A model generated the notes under the pieces. It did not search any database and was not told the DNA's origin. It saw only the letters and a list, made by a program, of their open reading frames with translations. A stretch of DNA of 64,000 nt from Tanytarsus gracilentus (lineage: Eukaryota; Arthropoda; Insecta; Diptera; Chironomidae), in contig JAXRKN010000044.1 of NCBI GenBank assembly GCA_038502055.1, forward strand, positions 5,646,001-5,710,000, given 5' to 3'. Numbering within the stretch: the stretch's first letter is position 1; each line of letters begins with the position of its first letter. Positions 61,601-64,000 of the stretch are shown in pieces. Position numbers and translations under genes: made by a program.

Positions 61601-64000
61601 TTGATAGCAAGAACATTCTTTGTTCAGCGCGTTACTCGGTTTCATATTTTGAGACCTTGGGAGTCTTTTCGTGCAATGCTATCGAAACCTTCAAATTTGT
61701 AAAAAATCTTCAATTCAATAAATTTTTCATCTAATAAATTTATACTTAGAATTTCTTATGATTATGAATCCCTGCCATAGTCCACAAATTCCCCTCCTGC
61801 TCACACCCTCAAAAAGTTCAAATCTGATTTCCTTTCCAAGAACCACAACTTTCTGAATTCCTTCGCCACTCTCTGAAATTAGCGCTGATAAGAAGAAATG
61901 AAAGAAGTTTCCTTTAAAGAGCGACAAACCGAGAAGAATTTTGATTACTGCGAAAGCTTTTTTGTGTTTTCATAGAGCTGAGTCTTAAGTACAGCTGAAA
62001 ATGACACGTGGGAAGGTAAAAAACTGGGGATTATTATTTAATTTATTATTAGCGATGAATTCGAAATTTTTCTCCTACCTGCTTGCGTCTTATTCGGAAA
62101 ATTTATGATAAACACGGTAGGTAGTATAAAAAAATCCAAGTTTAGCTGAAACCTTTTTGAAGAAGTTTGAACAATTTTCACAGCTAAGTTTGTTAATAAA
62201 TCAATTAACAAACTCATGGCACAATCTTAATTATTTTGAGTGGGAAGCATTTTATTTTCGGATAAAGTTCACTTCAAATAAAAATCATAAGCTCTTTCGG
62301 CATTATGAGTACTTGATGTTAATAATGTAAAAATATTTTAGCAACAACTTTTTTCCCCTTGTGAAAGCTCTCGAAAAAGTCCCTAAATTCAAAATAATTT
62401 TTTAAACGTTGAATTAAGCATCGAAAAAGTTTGACGTAATTTAAATTGCGTGAAGCGTTAACTAAATTCAGCTACGAGCTAGAAATTGTGATTTTGGCAT
62501 TTTCAATTACCAACTTTTTCGATTAGAATTCACGTGATGGTTAGAAGAAGAACATTGAAAATTTTCAATCCGATTTTTGCGAGTAAAATATAAAGAAAAA
62601 TTTCATCGAATCTCAAGCATTACAAACTTTAAATTATATTGACTGTACACATGTTGTCATCAAAACGATTACCACCATATGTGGCGTCAAGGTTTCCTCA
62701 TGATGCACGCTCTCTTTTACTTTCATCAACAGCTAAGTTGAAAGTCGTTAAGGGTGAATGAAAAAAAACATCCAATTGACCTTGCCATGGATGTTCAGCA
62801 ATGCATTTTTTAAGTAACTCACAAACGACCCTGGTGAGGTTAGTTGAGCGAAAGTGGAACTTAGTTAATAAAAAAATGGCAAGAGCAGGTTCTTTTCACA
62901 GTCAGTGAAGGATGAGAGATTCAACACAAAGCGGTATTTTTCATGCTTATTTGATGTCATAAAATAAAACGACTGTTCACGATGTATTTTTTTTTTCAAA
63001 AAGAAAAAGAGTGAAAGCAATGAAATTCGGAGAAAGAAAATTTATTGCTCCTTTTTTCAGGACAATTTATGTGTTTGGTGTAAAACATATTTTCTTTTTA
63101 AAAAAGTAGACAAAACAGTTTTTAATAGATGCGGAGAATTTTAAAACTCGTCTAGATGGTTCGTAAAGTGTAAAATAAATCGTGTTTTTAAATTCTAGAA
63201 TTCAAACAGCTTGAATATTTTTTTAGGTAAAATAAATTTTATTTCCATTCATGAAATTTTCAGAAAATCCATAAACAAAAACTTATATGATAGAAAATAT
63301 TTTTTCATGCTTGACCGAAAAGTTGTTCATAAAATTTTATTAAAACTTAATTTGTAAATTTATTAAAAGTTTCTATATTAATGTTTACTTGAACTTTAAA
63401 ATTTTTGACAAAGGAAAATATCACCAAAAACACCTACATCATCTTTAAAAATTATTTGAATATTTTTGTTATTAAAAAGACCGCACGAACACCCATTAGA
63501 AACCTGTAGAGAATAGAAATGACCAATTTTATTTTTTCGCCAACATGGAAGAAAGAATCAATGTCTTCGCATTAATTTTTCATGATTCCAAACTTTTTTT
63601 CGTTGAATTTTTATTTTCAGTTATTGATTTATTAGATAGAAAGAAAGTGAATTATTAATCCTAGACATTACCTTATTATAAATCATTTAATTTCATTAAT
63701 AATTCTCACCTGGATTTACTTTCTTTAGTTCTTGGTTCATGAACCCGAAAACATTTGTGAAAATTTTCATAAAATAAATGATTTATATAAAAGTGTAAAT
63801 TAATTTTGAACAATTAATTCAACTTACTAGAATTAATTAGAAAAAGTTGGTAATTTAAATTATTAAAATCAAACTTATAAAATCTTCTAAACAATTTTGT
63901 AATTTTTCATCCAAATTATTTTTAATGTCAATTTAATGACTAAAATTAAAATTCAATTAATGTCAATGTTTACAGCACGTATAACAATTAAGCAAAAATT
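58691..64000. other. Non-coding stretch to the window end
   Basis: About 5.3 kb without a supported gene. A possible isolated first exon on the minus strand at 63710-63770 is treated as a weak finding. Open frames at 60621-60812, 60873-61094 and 61727-61927 have no splice context. Confidence 0.55.

Overview
The window looks like nuclear DNA of an insect, most likely a fly or midge of the lower Diptera. The evidence is very AT-rich non-coding DNA, GT-AG introns often only 50-100 bp long, TATAAAAG core promoters about 100-140 bp ahead of start codons, and proteins that are best matched by insect secreted or cuticle-type families. There is no operon structure, ribosome binding site or CRISPR. 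I built all gene models by hand, joining exons at GT-AG sites so that the frame is kept; none has transcript support.

Layout. (1) 1-14,000 is gene-poor; its one clear feature is a 5'-truncated non-LTR retrotransposon copy at 4841-5431 with a perfect 21-bp target duplication. (2) 14,092-48,328 holds nine genes for small to medium secreted proteins, called here cluster genes 1-9: gene 1 14092-15645, gene 2 18769-20613, gene 3 26044-26562, gene 4 29640-31626, gene 5 35918-37712, gene 6 40138-40778 (the only one on the + strand), gene 7 41622-43316, gene 8 45136-45891, gene 9 47254-48328. Seven of them share a Val/Pro/His-rich block after the signal peptide (for example IIHVPVKV or VPYPV). Genes 5 and 9 lack this block but keep the same unusual exon plan: a tiny first exon of 9-27 nt ending in phase 0 inside the signal peptide, a second exon of 50-80 nt ending in phase 2 just after it, then one large last exon. 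This points to a locally duplicated, fast-diverging family of extracellular, probably cuticle or matrix, proteins. (3) 51,462-51,804 encodes a 93-residue secreted peptide precursor whose tail has a dibasic site (YGFRFDGKRRFNFD); a 162-bp MITE sits at its 3' end. (4) 52,616-54,972 carries two housekeeping genes in divergent orientation: a DHHC palmitoyltransferase of the ZDHHC3/7 type, with 11-nt and 19-nt microexons across its active-site region, and Pex11, a peroxisome division factor. (5) 55,000-64,000 has no convincing gene but holds a 1.6-kb almost loop-free palindrome at 57,089-58,690.

Working together: the cluster genes probably share one regulatory programme (same promoter type, same secretory route), most simply assembly of cuticle or another extracellular matrix; this is inference. 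The most unusual items are the exon-architecture family with two non-similar members, the palindrome (possible source of hairpin RNA or a foldback element), and the candidate peptide precursor.
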